This document shows, one piece after another, positions 9,129 through 17,982 of a DNA stretch of 64,000 bases (positions within the stretch are counted from its first letter, which is position 1; each line of letters opens with the position of its first letter). The stretch covers positions 186,001 through 250,000 of the forward strand of contig NZ_PVTF01000011.1 in the NCBI RefSeq assembly GCF_003002815.1. The letters are read 5' to 3'. The notes beneath the pieces were generated by a model, which did not search any database, had not been told where the DNA came from, and saw only the letters and a program-made list of their open reading frames with translations. The DNA is from Umezawaea tangerina. GTDB lineage: Bacteria; Actinomycetota; Actinomycetes; Mycobacteriales; Pseudonocardiaceae. The translations under genes were made by a program, and so were the position numbers.

Positions 9129-9367
9129 ACCCGGTGGGGGAGAAGCTGGCGGGGCTGTGGCGCGAGGTGCTGGAGACCCCGCGCGAGTCCTTCGCCGACG
9201 GGGACGACTTCTTCGCGGTGGGCGGCACCTCGATGCGGGCGATGGCGCTCGTGCAGCGGATCTCCGACGAGTTCGGCGCCGGGTTCGGGCTCGGGGAGCT
9301 GCTGGCCGACCCGAGCTTCGGCGCCGTCGCCCGCGCCGTCGGGCGGGGGGAGGCGGAGTCCTCGTGA
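9125..9367 (+). CDS. Free-standing acyl/peptidyl carrier protein
   Basis: This 80-residue protein starts at an ATG overlapping the KASIII stop (ATGA). It contains the phosphopantetheine attachment motif DDFFAVGGTSMRAMAL, with Thr replacing the more common Asp/His before the Ser, and the helical flanks of a carrier domain. The GGxS form is closer to NRPS-type carriers (PCP) than to fatty-acid ACPs. With no adenylation enzyme of its own, it is probably charged by, or delivers to, the adjacent KASIII-like proteins or the A-T-C synthetase. No phosphopantetheinyl transferase gene is seen in the window. Confidence 0.88.
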   Translation: MNPVGEKLAGLWREVLETPRESFADGDDFFAVGGTSMRAMALVQRISDEFGAGFGLGELLADPSFGAVARAVGRGEAESS

Positions 9368-10668
9368 CCACGTCGTTGGCGGTGGTGCGCAGGCTTCCCG
9401 GCCGGACGCGGGCGGCCGTCCTGGCCAACGTGCTCAGCTCCGCGGGCACCGGGCTGGTGCAGCCGTTCCTGGTGCTCTACCTGACCGAGGTGCGCGGGTT
9501 GTCGGTCGGCACAGCGACCGCCGTGGTGTCGGTGATCGCACTGGCCTCGTTCGCGGGCGCGCCGGTGGCGGGACGGCTGGCCGACACGGTCTCCCTGCGC
9601 GGCGCGGCCGCGGTCGCGATGGCGCTCGCCGCCGTCGGGACGGCCGGGTTCGCACTGGTGGAGAGCCCCGGCCCGGCGGTGGTGGCGGCGGTCGTCCACG
9701 GGCTCGGCCAGGGCGCGATGTTCACGATCTGGGGCACGGTGATCGCCCGCGACGTCGAGGGCGAGGACCGCGCGACCGCGTTCGGGTTCCAGTTCATCGG
9801 CCTCAACCTCGGTGTCGGCATCGGCGGTGTGCTGGGCGGCGTCTTCGCCTCCGCGGCGAACCCGGCCAGCTTCCAGCTGCTCTACGCCTGCGACGCGGTC
9901 ACCTTCCTGCTCGCCGGGGCGATGCTCGTCCGGGTGCTCGGACCCGGCCGCACCGGGGACGGCTCGGCGGAGGCTCCCGGCGCTGCGGGCGGCTACCGCT
10001 CGTTGCTGGGCGACCGTTCGCTGCTGCTGGTGCTGGCGTTCACCGTTGCGCTGGTGCTGGTCGGCTACGGGCAGCTGGAGTCGAGCGTGCCCGGCCTGGT
10101 CTCCGTGCGGGGACTGGACCCGCGGGTGATGGCGTGGGCGTTCGTGGCCAACACGGTGTGCGTCGTGGTCGTCCAGCTCGCCGCGATCGGGCGGATCAGC
10201 CGCACCCGCCCTGCCGTGCTGATGGCCGGGACCGCGGCGTGCTGGGCGGCGTGCTGGCTGCTGCTGTTCGTCGTGACCCTGGTCGACGGCCCGCTGGCGG
10301 CGGCGCTGTTCATCGCCGGGATCGGGGTCTTCGCCCTGGGGGAGACGATGTTCTCGGTGGCCATGCCCACCGTGGTCAACGACCTGGCGCCCGACGCCCT
10401 GCGCGGTCGCTACAACGGCGCCTACAGCACGGCGATGGCGTCCGGGCTCGTGCTCGGTCCGCTGGTGGGCGGGCAGCTGCTCGTCCACGGCCCTCCGTGG
10501 CTGCTGACCGTGGTCTTCGGCGTGGGCGCGGCGGTCTGCGCCGGGCTCGCGCCGGTGCTGGGGCGCCGGATCCCGCACCCCGTTGAGCAGGACCCTGAGC
10601 AGGACCCTGAGCAGGACCCGGTGCAGGACCCGGTGCGGGACCGGACCGGGGCGGGAGGCGGTCGGTGA
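9364..10668 (+). CDS. MFS transporter (12-TM type), probable product exporter
   Basis: The protein has 434 residues and a GTG start overlapping the carrier-protein stop. Twelve hydrophobic segments can be counted, and the segment AGRLADTVSLRGAA after TM2-3 matches the conserved cytoplasmic loop of the major facilitator superfamily. Its place inside the coupled operon makes export of, or self-resistance to, the cluster product likely. The C-terminal ~30 residues are hydrophilic and contain five degenerate copies of a four-residue unit (EQDP, EQDP, EQDP, VQDP, VRDR). These are encoded by 12-bp tandem repeats at 10585-10644 that probably arose by slippage. Substrate cannot be deduced. Confidence 0.88.
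   Translation: MTTSLAVVRRLPGRTRAAVLANVLSSAGTGLVQPFLVLYLTEVRGLSVGTATAVVSVIALASFAGAPVAGRLADTVSLRGAAAVAMALAAVGTAGFALVESPGPAVVAAVVHGLGQGAMFTIWGTVIARDVEGEDRATAFGFQFIGLNLGVGIGGVLGGVFASAANPASFQLLYACDAVTFLLAGAMLVRVLGPGRTGDGSAEAPGAAGGYRSLLGDRSLLLVLAFTVALVLVGYGQLESSVPGLVSVRGLDPRVMAWAFVANTVCVVVVQLAAIGRISRTRPAVLMAGTAACWAACWLLLFVVTLVDGPLAAALFIAGIGVFALGETMFSVAMPTVVNDLAPDALRGRYNGAYSTAMASGLVLGPLVGGQLLVHGPPWLLTVVFGVGAAVCAGLAPVLGRRIPHPVEQDPEQDPEQDPVQDPVRDRTGAGGGR
10585..10644 (+). repeat. Five 12-bp tandem repeats inside the MFS gene
   Basis: The unit gagcaggaccct is repeated with growing divergence (two identical copies, a third ending in g, then two that start gtgc). The phase is kept in multiples of three, so each copy adds four residues to the hydrophilic C-terminal tail of the exporter. 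Confidence 0.85.
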
Positions 10669-13600
10669 CCGAGGACCGCGAGGCCGGGGGTGTCGTCCAC
10701 CGGATCTTCCGGCGCCGCGCCGCCGAACGCCCCGGCGCCACCGCCCTGGTGCACCGCGGCGCGGTGACGACCTACCGGGAGCTGGACGAGCTGTCGGACA
10801 CCTTCGCCGCCGGGCTGGCGGCGGCGGGCGTCGGCGCCGGTGCCGTCGTCCCGCTGGTGATGCCCAGGTCGCCGCGGCTGGTCGCGACGATGCTGGCCGT
10901 GCTGAAGCTCGGCGCGGCCTACGCGGCCCTGGACCCGAGGTGGCCGCGCGCCCGGATCGAGGAGCTCGCCGGGCTCGCCGCGGCACCGCTGCTGGCCACG
11001 TCCCCGGATCGGGCCGAGGGGTGGTCGCTCAGGACTTGGACGCCGGTCGACCTGCCGGACGCGGCCGTCCCGCCGGCATCACCACCGGTGCGCGAGACCG
11101 ACACCTGCTGCGTCTTCTTCACCTCCGGCAGCACGGGACAACCCAAGGGGGTGTGCTCACCGCACTCCGGGATCGTGCGCCTGAGCACGCCGTCGCCGTC
11201 CCTCCACATCGGACCGGACGCGGTCGTCCCGCAGGCCGCGCCGCTGCCGTGGGACGCGATGTCGCTGGAACTGTGGCCCGCGCTGCTCAACGGCGGCACC
11301 AGCGTGCTGGTCGACGAGCCCTACCTGACCACCGGCGGGCTGCGCGCGCTGGTCCGCGACCACGGCGTCAACACGGTCTGGCTCACCGCCTCGCTGTTCA
11401 ACCTCTTCGTCGAGGAGGACCCGGACTGCTTCACCGGCGTGCGCCAGGTGCTCACCGGCGGGGAGCGGCTGTCCCCGCCGCACGTCCGGAGGTTCCTGGC
11501 GGCGCACCCGGACATCGCGCTGTGGAACGGGTACGGCCCGGTGGAGAGCACGGTGTTCGCCACCACGCACCGGATCACCCCGGCGGACTGCGCGACCGAC
11601 GCGGGGATCCCCGTCGGCACACCGGTGCCCAGGACGGGGGTGCTGGTCGTCGACGAGCGGCTGCGCCCGTGCCCGGTGGGCACCACCGGCGAGATCTGCG
11701 TGACCGGTGCCGGGCTGGCCAACGGGTACCTCGCGGACCCCGAGCAGACCAGGCGGCACTTCGTCGACATCACCGTGCGGGGCGCGGTCACCCGCGCCTA
11801 CCGCACCGGCGACCTGGGCCACCTCTCCGCGGCCGGGGTGCTGCACCACGCGGGCCGGATCGACCGCCAGGTCAAGATCCGCGGGCACCGCGTCGAACCG
11901 GGCGAGATCGAGGCCAGGGTGGTCGGCATCGCCGGGGTGCGCGGCTGCGCCGTGCTGCCGGTGCGCCGCGGCGGTCCCGGCTACACCGGACTGGTCGCCG
12001 CGGTCACCCTGACCCCGACCGCGGAGGTGACCGCCGCCGACATCGCCGACGCCCTGCGCGCCACCCTGCCCCCGTACCTGGTCCCGCGGGTGGTCCGCGT
12101 GCTGCCGGAGCTCCCGTTGACGGCCAACGGGAAGCTGGACGCGGCGGCCGTGCTGGAGGCGGTCGCCGGGACGGCGGGGGAGGAGCGGACCACGTCGGTC
12201 CCTGCTCCATCCGTTGTGGACGGTGCTGCGGTCCGGGACCGGGTGGCGGCGGCGTTCGGCGAGATCCTCGGCAGGGCGGCGGTTCCGCCGGGGGTGTCGC
12301 TCTTCGAGCTCGGCGGCGACTCGCTGGACGGTGCCCGGCTGTGCGCGCGGATCGGTGCCGCCGTGGGGATCGCGGTGCCTGCGTCGGTGTTGGTCAGGCG
12401 GCCGACGGTCGACGGGCTCGTGGCCTGGCTGGAGACCCGGACCGCACCCGCGACGAGCACCCCGGTGCCCGCTGACGGTGGTCGCCACCGGTTGCTCCCC
12501 ATGCAGGCGGGGTTCCTCTTCGCGCGACTGGCCGACCCGGCGGACGTCTCGGCCCACTGCGAGCTGCACTGGCGCGTGCGGGGGGACTTCGACGTGGCGG
12601 CGTTCACCGCGGCCGTGGGCGAGGTCCACCGCCGCAACCAGTCGCTGCACGCGCACTACGTCTTCGACCGCGAGCCGGTGGCCCTCACCGACCGGCCGCC
12701 CGCGCCCCCGGAGGTCCGGTCTCTCGACGCGGCACCGGACTGGGAGACCGCGGCCGGGCGCGTGCGGGCCGTCCTGGACGAACCGCTGGACATCGGCACC
12801 GGCCGTGTCTGGCGGTGCGCGCTGACCCCGGTCGCCGACGGCACCGGGTGGCTGGTCTCGGTGGTGGTCCACCACATCGCCTTCGACGGGGCGTCCGCCC
12901 GCCCGCTGGCCGACCAGCTCGGCGCCGCCTACGCCGCCCACGACACGGGGCCACGGCCCGGCACGCTCGCCGAGGTGTTCGCGGGGTACCGCGCCCAGAC
13001 CGACGAGGCGTCCCTCGACGAGCAGCGCGCGTACTGGCGGACCAGGCTCCACGGGGTACCGCCGCTGGCCTTCCCCGAGCCCCCGGACCGGGGCGCGGCG
13101 GGTCCCGCGCGGGACTTCCGCCTCGCCCCGGCCGCGCTCGCCGCGGTCGACCGGGCGGCGCACCGGTGGGCCAGCACGCGGTTCGCCGTGCTGCTCGCGA
13201 CCTACGCCCAGGCGCTCGGCGCGGTGAGCGGGCAGGACGACTTCGCCGTCGGTGCCCCGGTCGCCAAGCGCTACCACCCCGCCACCGCGGACGCGATCGG
13301 CTGCCTCGTCGACGTCGTCTGCTTCCGCTTCACCCCGAAGCCGGACGCCGTTCCGGAGGCGCTGCAAGCCGTCCACGACGGCCTCGCCGCGCAGGACGTG
13401 CCGTTCGAGGAGGTCGTGCGGCTGGCCGCCGACCCGGCCCGCGACCGCCTGCGGCATCCCCTGTTCCAGACGATGTTCGCGTTGCAGGACGAGTCCACCG
13501 CGGTGCTCGCCCTGGACGGTTGCCGGGTCACTCCGGAGCGTCCGGGAACCGGGCGGGCCGTGCACGAGCTCGAGGTGGAGGTGTGGCCGCAGCCCGACGG

Positions 13601-13760
13601 GTCCGCGCACGTGGCGGTGGGGCACCGGCCCGAGCGGGTGGCGACCACCTTCGCCGCCGCGGTCGCCGCGGCCTACCGCGACCTCCTGGACGGGTTCGGC
13701 CGGTCGGAGCCGGCGGAACCCCGCGCGCACACCGGAGTAGAGCGACCGTCGACGTCCTGA
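10665..13760 (+). CDS. Non-ribosomal peptide synthetase, domains A-T-C
   Basis: This 1,031-residue protein overlaps the exporter stop by 4 bp. The adenylation domain spans ~10-500: FTSGSTGQPKGV at 152, YGPVESTVF, YRTGDLG, GRIDRQVKIRGHR and the catalytic Lys in LTANGKLD. Asp197 in the WDAMSLELW segment is the residue that holds a substrate alpha-amino group. Aligned by eye to GrsA, the pocket reads roughly D-A-L-L-L-G-G-V-F-K, a hydrophobic pocket with no assignment attempted. The carrier Ser is at ~553 (ELGGDSLDG). The condensation domain (~600-1010) has an intact HHIAFDG at 736-742. Ending in C with no thioesterase means either another enzyme follows elsewhere, or this C domain releases the chain onto an amine or alcohol. 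Confidence 0.92.
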   Translation: MTEDREAGGVVHRIFRRRAAERPGATALVHRGAVTTYRELDELSDTFAAGLAAAGVGAGAVVPLVMPRSPRLVATMLAVLKLGAAYAALDPRWPRARIEELAGLAAAPLLATSPDRAEGWSLRTWTPVDLPDAAVPPASPPVRETDTCCVFFTSGSTGQPKGVCSPHSGIVRLSTPSPSLHIGPDAVVPQAAPLPWDAMSLELWPALLNGGTSVLVDEPYLTTGGLRALVRDHGVNTVWLTASLFNLFVEEDPDCFTGVRQVLTGGERLSPPHVRRFLAAHPDIALWNGYGPVESTVFATTHRITPADCATDAGIPVGTPVPRTGVLVVDERLRPCPVGTTGEICVTGAGLANGYLADPEQTRRHFVDITVRGAVTRAYRTGDLGHLSAAGVLHHAGRIDRQVKIRGHRVEPGEIEARVVGIAGVRGCAVLPVRRGGPGYTGLVAAVTLTPTAEVTAADIADALRATLPPYLVPRVVRVLPELPLTANGKLDAAAVLEAVAGTAGEERTTSVPAPSVVDGAAVRDRVAAAFGEILGRAAVPPGVSLFELGGDSLDGARLCARIGAAVGIAVPASVLVRRPTVDGLVAWLETRTAPATSTPVPADGGRHRLLPMQAGFLFARLADPADVSAHCELHWRVRGDFDVAAFTAAVGEVHRRNQSLHAHYVFDREPVALTDRPPAPPEVRSLDAAPDWETAAGRVRAVLDEPLDIGTGRVWRCALTPVADGTGWLVSVVVHHIAFDGASARPLADQLGAAYAAHDTGPRPGTLAEVFAGYRAQTDEASLDEQRAYWRTRLHGVPPLAFPEPPDRGAAGPARDFRLAPAALAAVDRAAHRWASTRFAVLLATYAQALGAVSGQDDFAVGAPVAKRYHPATADAIGCLVDVVCFRFTPKPDAVPEALQAVHDGLAAQDVPFEEVVRLAADPARDRLRHPLFQTMFALQDESTAVLALDGCRVTPERPGTGRAVHELEVEVWPQPDGSAHVAVGHRPERVATTFAAAVAAAYRDLLDGFGRSEPAEPRAHTGVERPSTS

Positions 13761-13797
13761 GCCCGGAGGGGGTCCGCACCACGGCGAGCCCCGCGGG

Positions 13798-14181
13798 TCA
13801 GGACCGCGTCGGGGTGCCCACCAGCGCGGCCAGCTCCGGGTCGGCCTCGTACCGCCGCCGGTGCAGGTCGGCGATCTTCGCGCCCAGGTCCGGGTCGCCG
13901 TCGTCGGTGATGTCGAAGGACTCGTACCTCTCGACCAGCGGCATGCCGATCCGGTCGGTGCGCGCGTGCGCCGGGTGCGTCAGGTACTCCCAGTAGCCGT
14001 CGAGGTCCTCGATGACGAACACGCCGCCCCAGTCGAAGTCGCCGCCGTGGTCGCGGCCGACGACGTAGGTCCGCACGGCCGGGACGACCCGGCCGTGCTC
14101 GCGCATGCTCTCCAACGCCTCCTCCACCTGCTGCGGCGTCACGCCGGCCTTGGCCTTCATGCGGATGCTGTGGTAGATCAC
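13798..14181 (-). CDS. Dabb (stress-responsive alpha/beta-barrel) domain protein
   Basis: This 127-residue protein starts at a GTG with GGAGG eight bases upstream. The N-terminal IYHSIRMKAKAG strand and the GGDFDWGGVFVIEDLDGYWEYLTHP segment are typical of dimeric ferredoxin-like Dabb proteins. That fold is used by plant stress proteins, by olivetolic acid cyclase and by several actinomycete polyketide-associated proteins. It converges on the end of the PKS/NRPS operon, so a cyclase role in that pathway is possible but not shown. The length is slightly above the ~100 residues usual for the domain, because of a charged C-terminal extension. Confidence 0.75.
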   Translation of the reverse strand: MIYHSIRMKAKAGVTPQQVEEALESMREHGRVVPAVRTYVVGRDHGGDFDWGGVFVIEDLDGYWEYLTHPAHARTDRIGMPLVERYESFDITDDGDPDLGAKIADLHRRRYEADPELAALVGTPTRS

Positions 14182-14304
14182 CGTGTTCCCTCCGTGGCGG
14201 TGGACCTGTGCCGACCGTTCCCGGTCGTGATCCCACTGTGCACCGGCCCGGCGACCCGCCGCGTCAGCAGGAGTTGCCTATCCGGACAGGACGGTGCGCG
14301 GACG

Positions 14305-16986
14305 TCACCGCTCCAGGTCCGGGTGGTCCTTGAGCTGCCTGCGCGACGTCACCCCGAGCTTGCGGAAGATCGTGCGCAGGTGCGCGTCGACCGTGCGCTT
14401 GCTGAGGAACAGCTGGGTGGCGACCTCGTTGGAGGTGGCGCCCGAGGCCACCAGCCGGGCGACGGCCACCTGCTGCATCGTGAGCGTCTCGTAGGCCTGC
14501 GCGGAGCGGCGCTGGACCCGGTGCCCGGCGGCCCGCAGCTCGCCCGCGGCACGGCGGGCGAACGCCTCGGCGCCCGCCGCGGCGAAGAGCTCGTGCGCCG
14601 CCCGCAGCTCCCGCAGGCAGTCGACGCGGCGTCCCTTGCGCCGCAACCATTCCCCGTACACCAGGTGCGCCCGGCCGAGGTAGTGGCGGAAGGTGACGTC
14701 CGCGAGGCGGTCGACGGCCTCCCGGTAGTCGTCCTCGGCTCCCGTCACGAGCCCCCGCGAGTAGGCCGTGACCCCTTGGCCGATCGCGGTCCCGGTCGCC
14801 CCCGTGCGTTCGGTCAACGCCTCCAGCGCCCGTTCGGCCACCACGGGTTCACCGCACGTGACGGCGGCCTCGACGAGCTCGGGCAGGGCCGCGCCGGTGA
14901 GGAAGATGTCACCGTGCTCGGTCGCCGCGCGGGCCGCGGCCAGCGCGGCGGGGTAGTCGGCCAGCCCGTTGTGCAGCAGGGCCGCGGTCCAGTGCACGTT
15001 GGTCACCTGTCCCGTGTCCGCCGTGGTGGCCTCCCGGAACAGCCGCCGCACCTCCCCGCGGTGGCCCCGCATGGCGGCCAGGTGCAGCCGGTGGTGCACC
15101 AGCGGGGGCTCGCCGGTCGCGTCGGCGACGGCCTCCTCCTCGGCGGTCGCGGCCAGCGCCCGTCCGAGGTCACCGGCGAAGACGGCCTCGTAGACCTGTT
15201 GCGCGAAGGCGAGTCTCAGCAGCAGTGGCGAGCCCGACTCGCGGCCCTCCTCGAGCAGCCGTTCGCCGATGGCGCAGTAGGTGTCGGAGTCCCACAGCTC
15301 GATGCTGATCATCGAGGCGAGCGCCGGACGTCGGCTCCACAACGGACTGCCCTCGGCGTGCAGCGCCTCGCGGAGAAGTGGGACCGAGGCGCGGAAACCG
15401 CGCTCGGCCAGGGTGATCAGCGCTTCGAGGAGGTCCGGGGAGCTCGGCGCCGGTGCCGAGGCCCGTGCCGCGCGGAGCACCTCGTCGACGACGTGACCGG
15501 CGCGACCGACGACCAGGCTCATCTCCAGCGCGTCCAGGAAGCAGTCCCGCGCCCGGTCGGGGTCCAGTGTGGACAGTCGTCGCGCCGCGCTCACCGTCAA
15601 CGCGGGGCCGTCGTTGTCACCGGGGCGGGTGAAGGCGATCCGGCCTCGCAGCAGGTCCGCGCGGGCCCGGTGGACCTCCTCCAGCCCGGCGTCGTCGAGG
15701 GTCGCGAGGAGGTCCGCCGCCCGACCGGTCGCGCCCGCCTCGACGCAGGTCCGCGCGGCGGTCAGCGTCCGTTCGGTGCGGCGCCGGGCGTCCAGCGACA
15801 GCGCGACCGAGCGTTCGAGGAACGCGGCCGCCGCCGCGACACCTCCGCGGGCCCGTGCCCGCGACGCGCGGCGCTCCAGGTCGACCGCGACGTCCTCGTC
15901 CGGGCCCGCGCACGCCTGCGCGCGGTGCCACGCCCGCCGGTCCGGTGCCGTGCGCGGGTCGGTGGCCCCGGCCAGCGCACCGTGGGCCGCCCGGCGCACG
16001 TCGTCCGGCGCGGCGCGGTAGACCGCCGAGCGCGCCAGCGGGTGGCAGAAGCGGATCCGCGCGGCGAACTCGACCAGCCCGGTGGCGGCGGCGGCCGCGC
16101 TTGCTGTCCGCACTTCCACGCCCAAGGCGTCGGCGGCGGGCCACAGCAGGCCGGGATCACCGGTGGGGTCGGCGCAGGCGATCGTGAGCAGCAGCCGCGC
16201 GTCGGCGGGCAGACCGGCCAGCCTGGCCCGGAAGCCGTCCTCGATCCGGGACGGCACCGAGGACGCCGCGGGCAGGGCGAAGCCGCCCGCCCTGGGGAGC
16301 TCCAGCAGCGCGAGCGGGTTGCCGTCCGCCTCGGCGACGAGCCGGTCGCGCACCCGGTCGTCCAGCGGGAACGGGTAGCGCGCGGCCAGCAGGGTCTTGG
16401 CGTCCTGGTCGCCCAGCCCGGCCACGGCCAGCCGCGGCAGTCCGGTCAGCTCCTCCGTCGTGGCGGGCAGGCGAAGCCCGAGCAGCACGGCCACCGGGTC
16501 GGCCGCGACCCGGCGGGCGAGGAAGGCCATCGTCTGCGACGACGCCGCGTCCAGCCACTGCGCGTCGTCGACCACGCACAGCACCGGCTGCTCGCCGCCC
16601 ACCGCCGTGACGAGCTCCAGGACCGCCAGACCGACCTGGAACGGCTGGGGCGTCCCCTCGGCCAGGCCGAACGCGACGTGCAGCGCGTCGCGCCGCCGGT
16701 CGGGCAGCCCGGCGACGCGGTCGAGCAGCGGGGCGCACAGCTGGTGCAGCGCGGAGTACGGCAGCTCCTGCTCGAACTCGGCACCGAAGGCCCGCAGCAC
16801 GCGGAAGCCGGAGGCCGCCCGCACCGCGTGCGCCAGCAGCGCGCTCTTCCCGATCCCCGCCTCGCCGCCGAGCACCAGCGACCCGCCCCGGCCCGCGCGC
16901 GCGGCGTCGACGAGCTCGTCGAGCCGACGGGTCTCGCGGTCCCGGCCGACCAGCGTCGGCCCGGTCCCGTGCGCGGGCGTCACCAC
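14305..16986 (-). CDS. Large LuxR-family (LAL) transcriptional regulator with AAA ATPase domain
   Basis: The protein has 893 residues, the usual size for LAL regulators. The N-terminal ATPase has a Walker A GGEAGIGKS at 40-48 and a Walker B VLCVVDDAQ at 135-143. A long helical, TPR-like region follows. A LuxR-type helix-turn-helix sits at the C terminus (LTMQQVAVARLVASGATSNE, then LFLSKRTVDAHLRTIFRKLG). LAL proteins are often pathway-specific activators of PKS clusters, and this one lies just beyond the PKS/NRPS operon, so control of that operon is plausible. The GTG start at 16986 is the first of two adjacent GTG codons; the Shine-Dalgarno match is weak. Confidence 0.9.
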   Translation of the reverse strand: MVTPAHGTGPTLVGRDRETRRLDELVDAARAGRGGSLVLGGEAGIGKSALLAHAVRAASGFRVLRAFGAEFEQELPYSALHQLCAPLLDRVAGLPDRRRDALHVAFGLAEGTPQPFQVGLAVLELVTAVGGEQPVLCVVDDAQWLDAASSQTMAFLARRVAADPVAVLLGLRLPATTEELTGLPRLAVAGLGDQDAKTLLAARYPFPLDDRVRDRLVAEADGNPLALLELPRAGGFALPAASSVPSRIEDGFRARLAGLPADARLLLTIACADPTGDPGLLWPAADALGVEVRTASAAAAATGLVEFAARIRFCHPLARSAVYRAAPDDVRRAAHGALAGATDPRTAPDRRAWHRAQACAGPDEDVAVDLERRASRARARGGVAAAAAFLERSVALSLDARRRTERTLTAARTCVEAGATGRAADLLATLDDAGLEEVHRARADLLRGRIAFTRPGDNDGPALTVSAARRLSTLDPDRARDCFLDALEMSLVVGRAGHVVDEVLRAARASAPAPSSPDLLEALITLAERGFRASVPLLREALHAEGSPLWSRRPALASMISIELWDSDTYCAIGERLLEEGRESGSPLLLRLAFAQQVYEAVFAGDLGRALAATAEEEAVADATGEPPLVHHRLHLAAMRGHRGEVRRLFREATTADTGQVTNVHWTAALLHNGLADYPAALAAARAATEHGDIFLTGAALPELVEAAVTCGEPVVAERALEALTERTGATGTAIGQGVTAYSRGLVTGAEDDYREAVDRLADVTFRHYLGRAHLVYGEWLRRKGRRVDCLRELRAAHELFAAAGAEAFARRAAGELRAAGHRVQRRSAQAYETLTMQQVAVARLVASGATSNEVATQLFLSKRTVDAHLRTIFRKLGVTSRRQLKDHPDLER

Positions 16987-17038
16987 GCTTCGCCGACCAT
17001 CGGCTCACACCCCTCCGCCGACGTCGGCCGGGCGGTCG

Positions 17039-17737
17039 TCACGCCCGCACCGGCACCGGCGCCTGGGCCTGGACCGGCTCGCGCCGGGCCAGCGGGGCGA
17101 GGGTGCGCTGGATGATGAAGTACTCGGCCACGAGCACGTTGCCCAGCAAGGACAGCCAGGCGCTCACGGTGTAGACGTCCTTGTACTCCAGCCAGGTGAC
17201 CGAGTTCATCAGCACGAGCAGCGGCAGCTGGTAGAGCCGCAGGGTCACCGCGGCGAACGTGAGCGCGTAGTTGCGCACCATCCAGATCCGGTGCAGCTGC
17301 ACCTCGCGCCGCCGGATCGCGCGGTAGGCCTTCGCGGCGGTGTACAGCCACGCCGCGATCAGCACGAAGAAGGCCACCTGCAACGGGAAACCGCTCTTCG
17401 TGACCGCGGACGAGTACACCGCGACCAGCGAGGCGACGACGACCGAGACCAGGTAGACCCGGCCCGTGATCCGGTGCAGCCGGGGGAAGCGGGTCCGCAG
17501 CCTCGGGATGAACTGCCACGGGCCGGTGACCAGTGCGATGCCCGCGGGCACGGCGTGGAGCACCAGGCTCGTGTAGTACCCCGGCGTGGTCCGGTCGAGG
17601 TCGGGGACGGTCGTGCCGCCGACCAGGTAGGGCGGCACGAAGTAGCCCGCGATGCCGAGCGCGAGCACGGTGAGGAGTCCCCACAGGAACCACCACCAGC
17701 GTTCGCGGGCGGTCCGTGACATGACTGCAGCCGACAT
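17039..17737 (-). CDS. DUF2306-family integral membrane protein
   Basis: This 232-residue protein has about six hydrophobic segments. The conserved pattern is visible: HAVPAGIALVTGPWQFIPRLR, then HRITGRVYL, and an RREVQLHRIWMVRNYALTF segment. These are the His/Arg positions that define DUF2306, a group of unknown function thought to resemble cytochrome-b561-like membrane proteins. The reading frame stays open 70 codons further upstream, but that part is polar and unlike a membrane protein, so the ATG at 17737 (MSAAVMSRTARERW) is preferred; 17722 is the alternative. It faces the small membrane-protein gene at 17983 across a region holding paired palindromes. Confidence 0.8.
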   Translation of the reverse strand: MSAAVMSRTARERWWWFLWGLLTVLALGIAGYFVPPYLVGGTTVPDLDRTTPGYYTSLVLHAVPAGIALVTGPWQFIPRLRTRFPRLHRITGRVYLVSVVVASLVAVYSSAVTKSGFPLQVAFFVLIAAWLYTAAKAYRAIRRREVQLHRIWMVRNYALTFAAVTLRLYQLPLLVLMNSVTWLEYKDVYTVSAWLSLLGNVLVAEYFIIQRTLAPLARREPVQAQAPVPVRA

Positions 17738-17904
17738 TGCGGGACTCCGGTTTCCGTACGGGGACGATCGAGTGGGGACCGCGGACCCGCCGTGCCGGTG
17801 CCCGGCGGGGGATCCGCTCCCGGCGCCCATCCTGGACTCGTCCCGCTCCCGCCGCGTCGGCATCAAGTGCCTAGTTCCGGCGACGCGACCACGGGTGGGC
17901 GACG

Positions 17905-17947
17905 GTGCTACCGGGGTATGACGGGAACGGGGGTACCGCGGTAGCAC
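17905..17947. promoter_or_regulatory. Imperfect 15-bp inverted repeat between divergent membrane-protein genes
   Basis: The arms gtgctaccggggtat (17905-17919) and gtaccgcggtagcac (17933-17947) match in 13 of 15 positions. Each arm itself contains a palindromic core: taccggggta at 17909-17918, imperfect, and taccgcggta at 17934-17943, perfect. The site lies 36 bp before the plus-strand gene at 17983. It looks like one dimer site per arm for an unidentified regulator. Confidence 0.5.
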
Positions 17948-17982
17948 GACGCGACGGCGCGTCCGCCCCTAGCGTCCTGGCG

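Noticed and set aside
10665-13760. Assigning the adenylation substrate from the pocket residues
   Set aside because: The by-eye code (about DALLLGGVFK) is hydrophobic but I cannot match it with certainty to a known substrate, so no amino acid is claimed.
13861-17115. Plus-strand open frame of 1,084 codons opposite the LAL regulator
   Set aside because: Shadow of the LuxR gene with low-complexity composition and no motif.
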